This document shows positions 10,134 through 22,980 of a stretch of DNA of 64,000 nt, piece after piece. The first letter of the stretch is position 1. The number at the start of each line of letters is the position of its first letter. The stretch comes from Lindgomyces ingoldianus (taxonomy: Eukaryota; Ascomycota; Dothideomycetes; Pleosporales; Lindgomycetaceae), in the NCBI RefSeq assembly GCF_010093535.1, contig NW_022985195.1, forward strand, positions 133,200-197,199, in the 5' to 3' direction. Made by a program: the position numbers and the translations under genes. The notes beneath the pieces were generated by a model. It was not told the DNA's origin, searched no databases, and worked only from the letters and a program-made list of their open reading frames with translations.

Positions 10134-11180
10134 TTATCTCAGCTAGCTCAGACGTGAGGAGAGAACTGAGGACGCACAAACCATGCATATTGCTACTCCA
10201 AATAGAGTATGGCCTAGGGGTTAGCAGTTTCTGACCCCTGTTAGTAGCGTTTCTCTTCTTAGCTGTCTAAGGGACTTTTATAATTTTTTCTATAAATAGG
10301 CCTATTTTAAAAGCATTAAAGTTATAATAGAATTAAATTTATAATATCTCTACTACTATATATCTAAATAGGCTTAGAATTTAATAGAATGTAGAGATAA
10401 GCTGTAGCTATAAAATAGTATATTTTTTTACTAAATTTTAACTATTATTAGTAGAGAAAAATCTAAACGCGCGTAAAACTGTAACCTATCTATACCCTAA
10501 TTTTAGATTAATAGTATTGCCCTTCTAACTAGAACTTAACAACTAGTAGACTAAATTTCTTAGAATTTTACAGAATCCCTAATAGAGCTAGTCTAAGACA
10601 GCTCTAAGATTCTTAAAGTCCTTAGACAACAGCTAGTTAAGCTGTAGACATAAAAGTAATTACAATGTCCCTAGCCTACTATCTAGCTTAATAACTAGCA
10701 GCCTAGATATCCTAAAATTTTGTAGGCTCCCTAATAGAGCCTGTCTTAGATAGGTCTTAAATTCTAAAGATAATATATTATATAGTTAGAAAGTTACAAT
10801 AAGGTGTAGTTATAGAGTTATTAAAATGTCTTATGTAGGACTTAATAGCGCAATACTCTACTAAATCTTATTAGAATTAGGTTATAAAAATGTTAGAATA
10901 TAGCTAGAGACTGTCTTTATTACTTATTAAAATCTAACCTAGTTTAGATAAAAAGTAGTAAAGCTATAGTAATTCTTAGTTAAGCTAGTGCATAGTAGAG
11001 GAGGTTTAGAACTATAATATTACCTAAAAAATTATAAAAGTCCCTTAGATAGCTAAGGAGAGAAAGCCTTTTTTACACCCTTATTAGCTAGAGAGATGGG
11101 GCTTGCGCCACTAAGGCTACTAGCAGGGGCTTGCCCCTGTCGAGGCTCTCTCCCCATCCTGTCTGAGCTTGCTGAGATAA
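10134..11180. mobile_element. 1047-bp TIR element (family K), non-autonomous
   Basis: Ends are TTATCTCAGCTAGCTCAGAC and the inverted CTGAGCTTGCTGAGATAA. It is flanked by a perfect 8-bp target duplication CTTTCATT (10126-10133 and 11181-11188). Terminal segments are of mixed composition, the interior is A+T- and TA-rich with no reading frame. Both 150-bp ends match the 10.35-kb element at 13513-23859, so this is a deletion derivative. The subterminal block TCTAAGGGACTTTTATAATT at the left recurs inverted at the right. An 8-bp duplication is compatible with hAT, P, MULE or Zisupton-like superfamilies. Confidence 0.9.
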
Positions 11181-11240
11181 CTTTCATTCCATCTTCATTA
11201 TCCAAGGTCTCCATCACCGTCGGGACGCCCTTTAACAGAC

Positions 11241-12826
11241 CTATTCTGCGATCGTGTCCGTCTCCTGCTCGGCCTCACTTGCGTCTTTGTGAAACATGGC
11301 GATTGAGACGCATGCCGACAAAGCCAATCCACCCATCAGAGCCGTGACTACCTGCCAGCCGAATCGTGAAGCGGCACTCACCCACAGCGGTCCTATAACT
11401 CTCCCCCCAGCTATTCCACAGTTAAAAAGCGCGAATGACTGAGCATACATGCCTCTTCCACTCGGGTAGCCAGAAAACGGGCTGCTCAGCGTCTGTGCAA
11501 TTTGTGTTAGGTCATCGGCGACGCATGGCAAGATGAATGCAATGCTAGACCCTTATATGATCGCGTATCAGCAATATCCAATTCAACATAGATATTAGCA
11601 CGTACCGATCAACATAAGGAGAGCATATAGACTTGAGAGCCCCCAAAAGCTGGGCTTCTCGATGAACCCGATAGTGAACAGCGCCGTTGCAGCAACACCG
11701 AAACCCATGACTGCAATCCATTTGGGCCCGTACTTGTCTGATAGTGAACCCCCAACTGGAGAGAGGAGCGATGGGAGAGCAATTGCAAGGAAAATCGCCC
11801 CTGCCGCAGACGATCCCCAATGAAACCGTTCTTTCACAAAGACTCCAAGGCCTGCATCGAAAGCTGCAAGAAGTGTGTAGGACACGAAGACCGCATAAAG
11901 GTCCGCCAGGGCTCTCAGCGACATCAAGATTCGAAGCATCGTAGGAGTATTAGTCTTCACCTGATGCCGTTGATCGTCAATCAGCCCATAAATCTGGGAA
12001 CCGGCTAATATCGCACGGTGTAAATCCGATTCTTCGTCCTCGTCTTGCTCCCATTTCGCTGCCACTGATTTCTCTATCATGACGAGCCGCAGCAGAATGT
12101 CGACCACCACTAGCGACACCATCATGATAGCCACTGCACAATACCCTGCTCTTGCATATAAAATGCCTCCGGCCAAAGGTGAAACCATAACACCCATGTT
12201 TGCACTAGAGAGGAAGTAGCCTGCGTTCCGTCCAATCTCATCCATTCCCACAATATCAACCAGTAATGCCAATCCAACGGAATACACCACTGCAGAGGAA
12301 AGCCCTTGTAACGCCCTTGCGACTAAAAGTATCTCTACCCTCGGGCTGACCAGGAAAAGGGACGTTGAAAATGCTTGAAGGAGAAGTCCAAGTAAGAACG
12401 GCATGCGACGTGACGATCCCCGATTGGCAATCCATCCCGCTAAAGCTGACAACTATTAGCTACATTCCAGTGGAAGGAGGTTATTTCGACTTGCGAGAAG
12501 TTAACAGCACAGCACCGCCGAATGCCGTTAATAGGTATGACGACCACTTCTGGACTACAAGAATTCGATTAAGGCATCGCAACTATTATTTGCAGGCATC
12601 TCACTGTCTCTCTCTGGAATCCCTGATTGATTTTCCAACGAGAAGGGCAGCACTGGAACCACGACTGCATACAAGAATCCATCCTAGGAGAATGGTCAGC
12701 CCCAACTTGGTTCGTTCGAGGGATGCATACCGTAAAAGCAGCTAGACAAATCGCAGTTAGTGTGAACGCATTCGAGGAGCGAAGCGCAAACAAGACAGGT
12801 GGCTTTTGCCGGGAAATGAAACTCAT
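11241..12826 (-). CDS. Major facilitator superfamily transporter (DHA1-like)
   Basis: Five exons: 12826-12731, 12683-12605, 12554-12495, 12445-11606, 11551-11241, giving 461 residues. The splices restore family motifs: DGFLYAVVVPVLPFSLE, ERDIQKWSSYLLTAFGGA, and TSPLAGWIANRGSSRR (loop 2-3 motif A) across the third splice. RALQGLSSAVVYSVGLALL and GYFLSSANMGVMVSPLAGG follow, as in proton-antiporting drug or amine transporters with 12 helices. Introns are 47, 50, 49 and 54 nt; the third (12494-12446) has a GCAAGT donor, a GC-AG intron supported by the GCTAAT branch point and by the motif it restores. The last splice uses CATATAAG, giving LIGSSIAFILPC. The first ATG in frame is 12826. The substrate cannot be predicted. 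Confidence 0.9.
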
Positions 12827-13302
12827 GTCGACCGACACAATTTAAGGAGGAGAAAATAAAGACGAGATTAGGTTTTCAAGGAGAAGCAGTGAGGTGTCCG
12901 CAAGCTTATGTACGCCGCCAAGCTTCGACGGGCGACCGACTCGGTAGCTAAACTAGCGAAAGGCTTCATTAACAAGCAGTCTCATTCGTCCAGCCATGTT
13001 TAAATTAGAGCACGGCACCCGAGCGGCGCACGAAGGCTACCTTCACACATAATAAATAATTTTGTTCTCTCACGCCAGCGATCATAGCACGATCACAGCA
13101 CGATCACAGCTATCCATTCGGCTTCTTGTCAAACCTTTTATTCTGACCGCTTCACCCCCACCATCGGGTTACCATCCCTAGGTCCGCCCATATATCCTTC
13201 CCGTTGGATCATATCTCTACTGCCCGTAAATCCTATTTCGAAAACGGAGTTTATGAAGGCTGTCACTACCTTGATATCTGGATTTAACGTGCCTTCGCTA
13301 TC
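12827..13302. other. Upstream region of the MFS gene
   Basis: Presumed promoter. An 11-bp unit (ACGATCACAGC and a variant) is repeated three times near 13079-13111. Nothing else seen. Confidence 0.4.
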
Positions 13303-13504
13303 GCAGGGAGCCTAGATGGAGCTGATGAAGGGCATATATAGAGAGGTGAGCAGACAATTAGGTATTGAGAGATGACCTAGGTATATTGAGGTGAGGTGTA
13401 AGGTCTCTAGAGCTCGAGAGAGCTCAGAGATAAATATATAGTAGCGAAAAGAGCGCTAGTCCTAAACAGGAAAGGGTGGGAGGTGAAGGACCCACACATC
13501 CACC
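13303..13504. repeat. Dispersed repeat family X
   Basis: Shares with 36.9-37.1 kb the blocks GAGAGAGCTCAGAGATAAAT, AAGAGCGCTAGTCCTAAACA and GGTGAAGGACCCACA. The copy is cut on its right by the target site of the 10.35-kb element. Confidence 0.7.
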
Positions 13505-15280
13505 TTCGCCACTTATCTCAGCTAGCTCAGCCGGCTGATGAGAGAACCGACAACGCACATACCACCATGCATACTGCTACTCCTAACAGAGTATAACCTA
13601 GGGTTAGTAGTTTTAAACCCTTATAACTAACATTTTCTTTTATTAGCTATTTAAAAGACTTTAGTAATTTTTTATATACATAACTAATTTTAACTACTTA
13701 AGAATAAAGACGCAATTTTAGATAGTATAATAAGTATATTATACATAAACTTTAAAAGTTAATACAACATATAAAACTCTAGTAAAAATATTATAAGCAT
13801 ATTTTAAATAAAATCTAATAATGTCTAGAGTAATTTAAATTTATTTATATATATAATATAACTTTTTTTATAACTAATTTTATGTGTTACTTTAAACTTC
13901 TTTTTCTTCTTATTATCTACACTTATGTATTGTAAGGCACTTATATTTTAAGTGCTATTTATCTTTACTATTATAAACTACTTCTAGCTTCTAGATTTGC
14001 TAATTTTATTCTATATATATAGTTTTATTACAGTAGGCAAAATAGTACTAACACTTACATAGTAAGTAGTTTAGACACTAAATATTATAAGTATCTTTTT
14101 ATATATTATTTATATATTTATTTACGCACTTTTTAATGTGTACTACTAATTATTTACTGTAGTAGCTACTATGCAGACTAGAGGGCTAGGTTAGCGCGCA
14201 GGGAATTAAGGTTTAGGTAGAAGGCTAGCATAAGTATAGCTTATGCTAAGTCTTCTAGCTATCTGCTTAGAAAAGACTACTTATTTAGTGCTAAATAAAA
14301 ACTATGTAGCGCTAAATTAAGTATATAAACTAGCTAGTATAATGCTTTTTTATATTAAAGCTTATTATACTCTAAGTGCTAATGCTTTATAGAATTTAGT
14401 ATATAAGTGTTTTATAAAGTATAATATTTAGTATTAAACACTATTACTTACTTAGGCTATATAGAAGTTATTAAGCAGTAGAGAGCTATATAAGCAGTAG
14501 GTGCACACTATTTATTAGCTTATATATAGCCTTAGAGATATAATCTTTATAGCCTACACTAGCTTTAGAAAAAGCATTATTTTACATATATATTTTATAT
14601 TTATAGGTAATATTATGCTTTAGATTATACTACTATTAAAGCTAAAAAATAAGTAGTTTAAAGTAATTTACTAGTATTTTAAAGCATATTTATATCTAGT
14701 TACTAAATAAATAAAAAATATTAACTTAAAAATATTTTAAAAGATTTAGTAGCTTTTATACACTTATATTTTACTAAGTTTAGAGTAGGCTATATTACTA
14801 GTGTTCTAATAGCTATTTACTAACACTATATTTTATGCTTAAGTTAGGTTAGTAGCATTAGATAAGTGCTATATTATATAATAGCAAAAAATTTTTTAAA
14901 AAAAGTATTTATAGTTTTATAAGCTTTAGCAGTGTTTATTTTTTAATATAATGTTTTTTACTTATACTACTATGTTTAATAAGTAGATAGAAAAGGTAGT
15001 ACACTATTTTAGTAGCTTTAGGCTAGAGAGTCTAGAGATAGGTAATAATCTAATAAGCAGCCTAAAGGTAATTAGGACATGCGTAAATTACTTTAAAATT
15101 ACATACACTATTATTTTAATTAATAATTATAGTAAAAGCATATATGCTTAGCTTTTATATATTATTAATTATAAGTTTAGTACTACTAGTTTTTTTAGCA
15201 ACCTAAAGCTTATTTTAAAGACATGTATGTTTATTAATAGTTATATTTATATTACTAACTTTATAAAGCTTCTTTAATTT

Positions 15281-15730
15281 TGTCTTATGTTAGATAGACA
15301 CTACTTTATAGTAGATGCTAAGAAGGTAGTCTAGGCATATACTAGTTAGGTTATAGACGCAGACTAGTAGAAGATATATTAAAATTTTAAAGGTGCTAAT
15401 GCTTTTATCTAGATTATTATCTGTACAACTGCGCTTAGAATAGGTATAGATATCTCTAGAATTAAGTAGGTATACTAATAAAACATTTTAATTACTTAAA
15501 ATATAAGTAATTTAATGTAGCAGTTTAGTTATAGCGTGCGTAGTTATAGTAAAACTATAGTTACTATATTATTTATTTATTTTTATATGTTTAACTGTTT
15601 TAGCACTAATTTAGATATAAGTAATAGACAGGCTAGTAGCTAGGTAAAGTAAAAAATAAAAAAAAAGTAACTTATAAAAGTAAAAAATTATTATAAAATA
15701 AAGCCTTTTATATTAAGGTAGATAATAGCT
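15281..15730 (+). pseudogene. SF2/RecQ-like helicase C-terminal relic inside the 10.35-kb element
   Basis: In one plus-strand frame, stops occur where Gln or Trp would stand. Readable pieces, with asterisks for stops: HYFIVDAKKVV*AYTS (motif IV region), KIY*NFKGANAFI*III, CTTALRIGIDISRIK (helicase motif V, usually TxALGxGID), and LM*QFSYSVRSYSK (motif VI, usually QRFGRAAR), followed by TIVTILFI. The order and spacing match the RecQ-like SF2 helicases found in fungal repeats and telomere-linked genes. A Lys-rich tail follows (near 15650-15700). N-terminal Walker motifs upstream (from about 14.5 kb) were not resolved. All stops are TAA or TAG, consistent with RIP. Confidence 0.7.
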
Positions 15731-18428
15731 ATAATGTTACTAAATTAAGCATCTACTAGTAGTAGTTAGACGCTTGTTACTCCTGCTGTAACACCTCTGC
15801 CTAGGTCTACACCCCTATATAATAAACCTAAATTAAAGGCTATAGAAAAGAGGGTTAAAAGCACTTTAGCTAATTTATAAAATTATATAGTTATATTTTA
15901 GTATAATAAATGTAAAAGTAGACTTCTTAATTAGATAAATAAATAGCTAAACTAATAAGCTAGCATTAAGCTTAAGTAGTAAAACTTAATTAACTTTAAG
16001 TGTTATTATAAGCACTTACTTTAGTATTTTTAAAATAACTTATTTATATAATTAACACAGCAACTTTTTTTAGAAAAGGTTGCTTATTACATAAGTTATA
16101 ATCTAGCACTTATGCTATATTAAAGCGCTTTACCTTTGCTTACTAAAAAAACTGCGCTAACACTAAAGAGTAAGGCTAGCTTTATGTTATAGTATATTTA
16201 GAAGATATATTAAGCATTTACTTTTTAGTACTTTTTAAAGGTTTATAGTGTGTCTAAAAATAATATTTTAGTTTTACTTTTATCTTTAGTATTTTTTTTA
16301 TACTTAAACTAATAAAAGCTAGCAAAGCTTATTACTAAATAAAAGAATATTAAAAGTAATAAAGTTACAGTGCTTATTAAGTCTAGTAGGTATAGCACTA
16401 GTAGTGTATAAAATTGTCTGCTATTAGACTAGAAGTTTATAGAGTTGCATTTAGCATTTATTAAAAGTAAGTTTAAGCATATTATACTTATAGTATAAAG
16501 TAAGTTTTATAAAAATAACACACTTTTTAAAATAAGTAATGTCTCTAAGTTACTAGGTATACATAATACTACTAAAGCCTTATTAGGTAGTTATATGCAA
16601 AATAACAGTTTAGCTGTGTAGGCTATGTAATATAAATATTACTAGTAATAAAACTAGTTAGAGTAATATAGTCTACCCCTTAAACTAGTTATAATTAATG
16701 TGTTGTTTAAGTTTATAGTGTTAACTATAGTACTAAAGTTACTATTTAATAATAACTTTTTTTTATAAAATAATCTCTTACTTAGTAATATTTTTAGTTA
16801 TTAAGGTAGTTTTTTTATAGTTATAGTACACTTTTTTAGTTTAAATAGTTTATTTACAGCAGCCTTTGCTGCGTTTAGCGTACTATACTTACTAGGTGTA
16901 GAGTTATATATGTTGCTAAGAGACAGGCAACGCGCAGCTGTAATTATAGAGAGCCTTATGCTAGCCTAGGTCTTACATATGCTAACTAGTAGTAGTTACT
17001 ACTTATTACTGCCTAGAATAGTCTTATTACTTTTTATTATATTAAATAAAATTACTGTTAGCTTATACACTTCTAAGCTAGGTTATAAAGGTAAATAGGC
17101 TATGCGCTAGTCCTCTATGCTATATACACTAAGATAGTTAAGAACTTTTTATACTTTAATTACTATAGTTTATTAAAGCTTATTATATAATATAAATACA
17201 TTATATACTAATTTAGTAGCTAGTGTAGTGTCTTTAAGCAGATTAACATATAAGTGTTAAAAGCGCCTATTAGATAATAAAGCAGCTAATATAAGTAGTG
17301 TGTGTATTTATTATAATATAAATAAGCTATAGTTAAATAGTTAAAAGCATTATTAAAACATATTATTAACTCTAACTACATAAAGCTTAGAGATATATTA
17401 ATAAAAGTGTAAGTAGTTTTTTTTAAAATACTAAACTAACTATGCTTATTTTTACTATAGTTTAAGTGTAAAGTATTAGTAATAGCTTTACTTATTTAAA
17501 CTAGTTTCCTAAAGCGCTATACGCTAGAGTAGACAGAGTAGTGCTTATAGGTAATTATTATTATTATTTTTATAGCTGCTCTAGCGCATCCTCTTATTTT
17601 ATATAAGGGGGTTCCCTAAAGGGGTTGCCTATAGTGTAGAGTGTGTGTGTTTAGGGTGTTAAGTTTTGTGCACAGTGTAGCTAAAAAAAAGATGTAATAA
17701 ATAAGCTTTATTTTTAACTTTAAAAAAAACACTTTATTAACTAAATATCTTTTTATAAATAGAAAGCGCATTATAAAAGACCTATAAAATAAAGAAAGGC
17801 TACTAGGCCTATATTTTTATATTATTATGCTAGGCAAGTGCGTTATAAAGTAGGTTAAGCCTAGATATAAACTTAGTAGTAAATTTAAAGCTAGCTATAG
17901 TTTTAAGTAGAGATAGTAAGTATAAAAAAAAAGTTTAGTAAAAAGTCTTAGTAAAATAAACATTAAATTTAAAAGTAGCTAAAAGGATTTAATAAAAAAA
18001 CTTAGTGTAGTTATAAGTATATATTATATATCTATGTATTTTTAGCGCATTATGTAGAAGCCTAGGTAGGGCAACTTATAAGTAATTATTATTATTATCT
18101 TTAAAGAAGGGTATATAAGTAGCTGCAGTAAGTGTTGTTAATAATAAAGTTAAAATAAAGTATACTAAGCATAAATATAATTTCTTAATTAAGCAGTTTT
18201 TTTAAAAATATATGCTATATCTACGCGCTAGACTTATTAGCGCTTAGCTGCTTATATAAACACACTATAAACACTTTTCTATATAATAAACACACTTATA
18301 TTAAATTATTTCTATGTTAAATCTACTTTATTTAGCTAACTAAGTAAAAGAATTAAATAATATAAACTATGTATACTTTTTAGCTAAACAGTAACAGCTA
18401 TTTAAACTAATAGGCACCTTTTAGGCTA

Positions 18429-18446
18429 TCCTACGCAAGCGTAGGA
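18429..18446. repeat. Perfect hairpin TCCTACGC-AA-GCGTAGGA
   Basis: An 8-bp inverted repeat with a 2-nt loop in the A+T-rich interior; it has kept its CpG steps while the surroundings lost theirs. Confidence 0.6.
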
Positions 18447-18864
18447 CTTTCTAGACTCTAAAGAGCTAGTTAACTAAGAGAGATAGTTCTACGTAATATA
18501 GCTTTTAGCATATAATGCTTTACTGTCTGCTTAGAATCTTTCTAGGACTATAAGAATGCCTCTACTATAGTGCTTTACTAAGGAATGTTTACATTGTACA
18601 ACTAAAGGGACTTGTTAATAGACACTACTTAGCTATAAAAAAGCCTAAACCTAGCCCTTAGCCTTATAACTTTAGGCACTATTAAGAATAATCTAAATAA
18701 AAACTAAATAGACTAAGCTAGATAGTAGTTTTATAGTAAGATTATCTAAATTATTTTTCTTTTAGTGCCTACTAATAAACTAGGTTTAGGAGGGACCTAG
18801 CTAAACAATTAGTAAACTAATTATTGTAATTAGATAAACTAATTATTATAGATGTCTTAAATGC

Positions 18865-19000
18865 TTTCTAATTACTTTCTAATTGCCCTCTAATTACCCT
18901 TTAATTACCCTCTAATTACTCTCTAATTGCCCTCTAATTGCCCTTTAATTACCCTTTAATAGCTTTTTAATTGCCCTTTAATTGCCCTCTAATTGCCTAC
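18865..19000. repeat. 11-bp minisatellite inside the 10.35-kb element
   Basis: About twelve tandem units of the type TCTAATTGCCC / TTTAATTACCC, differing mostly by transitions. It sits near the element's midpoint. Confidence 0.85.
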
Positions 19001-19163
19001 TAATACAGCATTGCTAAAGCAATGTAGCAAACGTTGCATGTGCCTAGTTGCCTAATTACTAGTACACACTAGCATGCATGCAGTCCCTCCTAACTAGTAC
19101 GCACTAGACTTTCTAGAACTCTGTCTTAACTTTATGCCTGCTAATTGTTGCCAATTGTTGTCT

Positions 19164-19196
19164 AAGGTAGCCAGGTCTAGGTCTAGGTCTAGGTCT
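19164..19196. repeat. Hexamer run AGGTCT
   Basis: AGGTCT is repeated four times in tandem, shortly after the 11-bp minisatellite. Confidence 0.75.
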
Positions 19197-21999
19197 AGCG
19201 TCTAGGAAGAAAACAGGAACAATAAAAAAAAATAAGCATATAAAGCATAATAATAAAATACATAACTATAAATAAAAAAAAGACTTAATTTAAAATAGTT
19301 ATAGCCTAGAGTTATATTATAGTTAGTTTAAAAATATAAAAAGATTAGATACACTTATTAATATATAACACTAGTAACTAAATCTAACATATGCAACTAT
19401 TTAAAAGAGAGTAGAGAGGCAATAAGTAATAGTTAGAAAGTAAATATAGTTAATTAAAAAAAAGTATAGTAAAAAAAAGTTTAAAGATATAGTTAAGTAA
19501 AAAAAAAAAAGTTTAAAAGTGTGTAAAAAAATAGTTTAGTTAATTAAAAAAAGTAATAAAAAAAAAAGTAAAACTATGTTACTATAAAGTGTTTAGTATA
19601 GCCTAATGCATAGACAAAGAGAAAACTTAGCTAGTTAATAAAGGTAGACAAGCACCTATAAGGCAAGGTAGAGAATAGAGTAACTATATAGTGTTTAGTA
19701 TAGCTTAAATTAAAAAAGTAAAAGAAACTTAACTAATTAAAGTAAAAAAGTTAAAAATAATTAAAAAAAGTTTAACAAAAAAAAAAAGGCTTATATATAC
19801 TCTAGCTTTTACCTTAGTAGCAAGAGCACCTAACTAGACTAGAGTTTCTACCTAGTAGTAAAAGTACACATTATAAGATTATTTAAAAAGATATAAAAAG
19901 CGCTAGTGTTTAACTAGTATAAAAAATTATAACTTTTTAAACATTTTTTACTAATTATAACTAAATATTACCTAATTTAAAGGTAAAAGTAAGTAAAAAT
20001 AAGTAAAATATAACATATATAAGTAATTATAAGGCATTAGATTAATAATAAGCAGGCTAGGCAGCAGCAGTAAATAAAAAAAAAAGTCTTACTAAAGTAA
20101 ATATATATTACATGTAATTAATTAATTAGTGTTATAGAGTTAAACTATATTAAATAGCAGGTAGTAAATATAAGTAGATAGTTTATAATAATTAAGACAC
20201 ATAGTAATATAATATTACTATAATTAAGATAGCTTTAGCTTCTTTAATTTTTAACTATAGTCTTACTCTAACATATTTAAGCCTTTATATAACTTTATTT
20301 ACTACTACTATGTCTTTAAATTATTTAAGTAAAATATAAGCATTTTTATAAACTTTTTAAAACTATTAAACTAATAAGCATTATTATTATTAAAGAACTT
20401 TTAGAAATAGTAAGCACATAAAACTGTAATAGTATGCTAGTAACTAGGTAATCTATAGCTAAAAATTTGTCTTAATATATGTAATATGTAGATAGGCTAT
20501 AGGTTAGACAAAGGCGTACAAGCTAATATAAGGGGACTAGAGAGCAGTTATGTACCTAACACTGCGCAGTTGTTAAAACTAGTAAGCAACTAACAGCGCA
20601 CAGCGTCTAATTAGCTGCACTAAGTAAATAGTGCTTTATAATACTATTATACATTATAGAAGTGCTTGCTATAAGTATATATAAAATAAAAATATATAAT
20701 TACTTTATTTATCTTTAAAAGCTTTATTAAGACCTTTATTAAAATTACTATTAATTAAATTATTAACTAAACTTTTAAAGTTACTATAAGTTATACTTTT
20801 AACTATTTCTATAAATTCTATTACATTAATATAACATAACTTTTTTATGCTAATGCTTGCTAAATTAGTTACATCTAGTGCTAGTATATAATTACTAGAT
20901 ATAACATTACTAATATTAAAGTCTATAACTTTTAACATTAATAACTTAATACTACTAGTAATAATATTAGAGCTTATAATAGGCTAAGAGAGCTCTTAGT
21001 TAATCTAACTAGTTAAGCGCTTACAGCGCCTATAACTTAGTAAATAAATAGTAAGGGTAAATGTCTCTAGCTTAATATTATGCTGTGTATACTTATTCTT
21101 GCTCTTCTTTTTAAAGGCGCCCTTTATTAGCGCATAGAGTTGCATATAGAACTAGTAAAATAGTGTAAGATAACTAAAAGTAAAGTTTATGTTATAAGTC
21201 TTATTTTTAAAGTGCTGCATATTAAGCTTATATATATAGTTTATAAGCTTAAGTATAATATTAACTGCTTAAAAAGTATTTAGCTTTTTATATATATTAA
21301 CTAACTTAGAGGTAAGTATAGACTGCTAAAGCGTTAGAGTTAACACCCTATCTAAGACTAACTAGCAGAGGTGTAGCAGCTTAGTACTATAGCGCTTCTA
21401 ACTAGATTTAAAGAAAAATATAGCTAATAAATTAATTAAGTAATAAATAATTCTAATATTACTAAACTTAACTACATACTGTAAAGTAAAAAATATCTTA
21501 ATTTTTTAAAAAAACTAACATGTTATTATCTAGTTACTTTTAAAATTATTATAGCCTTTTTATGTAGTAAGTATAAAGACTTTTTTATATATCTACTTAA
21601 GTAACTTAATATACTAGTTAAGTAAAAGCTAACTAATAGCCTTATTATAAAAACCCTACTAGTATTGCTAGACATCTACTGCATAGATATCTAGCACCTA
21701 GCCTTAGAGATATCTACTATTACCTATCTTTTAGTAGAACAACGCAACTATTTAGGCGCCCTAGCTTAAATGTATTAGTAGCACAGCTATATAATACTTA
21801 ATATTGCCCTAATTAATACTAGCACAGTTTAAGTGTATAATATTATGTAAAAGATTACTAGAAAAGTCTGTACCTTTAAGTATATTAAAGTGCGTATAAA
21901 TAATTATATAAGTAAGTGCCTAAAAAATATAAAAATATATAAGTAGTTTAATTATCTAATTCTTTTTATTATATAGCTAGAACACACTGCGCTGCTTTT

Positions 22000-22980
22000 T
22001 TTAAGACTATATATAAACTTAGTAGTTTTCTAGTTACCTTATACTATTTATAGCTATGTTTTAAAGCTTAGCTTTTTTAGATTTATAAAAATATTTAACT
22101 ACTAAAGCTAAATATTATTATATACTTTATAAGTCTTATTAATAACACTTTTATTAAAAAATATTACTCTTAGATAATTTACTTAGCTAAGTTTTTTATA
22201 TAGTAAAACTTTAATAGCTAGCATTAACAGTAACTAGTTCTTTAAGCTAATAAAGACCTTTAATACAGCAGCACTATAGATAGCAGCTATAGTGCGCAAC
22301 ATATAGCATAATGTAATTTGCTTGCTTATATAGTCCTAAATTATGCTAGGCGCTATACAGATCTAATTAGGCTGCAATGCTATGCTAGAATTAAACATAG
22401 ACTAGGTTAAACTATCCTTAGAGATCTATAGACATTTTATAATAAGTGCTGTTATTAGGTTCTGCTAAATAGCTGTTGCAACGCCTATAGCATAGTTATA
22501 AGTCTAGTTAGTAAAGTTATAATTATTATATATAATTATTAACTAAGAATTATGTGCAAAACTTAGCAGCTTAAAATTAAGTAAAATATAAGCTATATAA
22601 CATAATATTATAACTTATAAGCTTTTTATATAGTCTGCTATTTTATTAACTTTTTAGTTTATAATCTTATATAAGTTATAAATACCTAAGCCTAATAACA
22701 TCTCTATAACACACTGTTTTATACTACTACTATGCAAATATAGACCTAGTAGGCAGGCAAGGTAGTTGCATCTCTTCTAGGCCTAGTAATATAAGATAAT
22801 AAAAGTAATTAAATACACTTTACTATTTTATAAACTCTTAGCCTTACTATAACTACTTTAAGCACTTTACTTATTTTATAAAAGTCTTTTAATAAACCTG
22901 CTCTAATTTAAAGCTTAATTAGCTATAATTAACTTTAACTTAGTAAAATTAACCTTATCTAGCCTAAAAGCTATATTATA
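22000..22980 (-). pseudogene. Second RIP-killed frame in the 10.35-kb element
   Basis: From 22980 to about 22230 on the minus strand one frame contains only TAA/TAG stops, placed as expected for former Gln codons. Readable pieces are RCNYLACLLGLYLHSSSIK, CVIEMLLGLGIYNLYKIIN, YAIGVATAI*QNLITALII and CYMLRTIAAIYSAAVLK. The block loosely recalls DUF6589-type proteins of fungal transposons, but this is a weak resemblance. The frame may continue to about 20700. It converges on the helicase relic. Confidence 0.4.

Noticed and set aside
20705..20938. 77-codon open frame MLKVIDFNISNVISSNY in the giant element
   Set aside because: A TA-rich stretch with Asn/Ile/Lys bias can stay open by chance; another minus frame there has the RIP-type Gln stops expected of the old gene.
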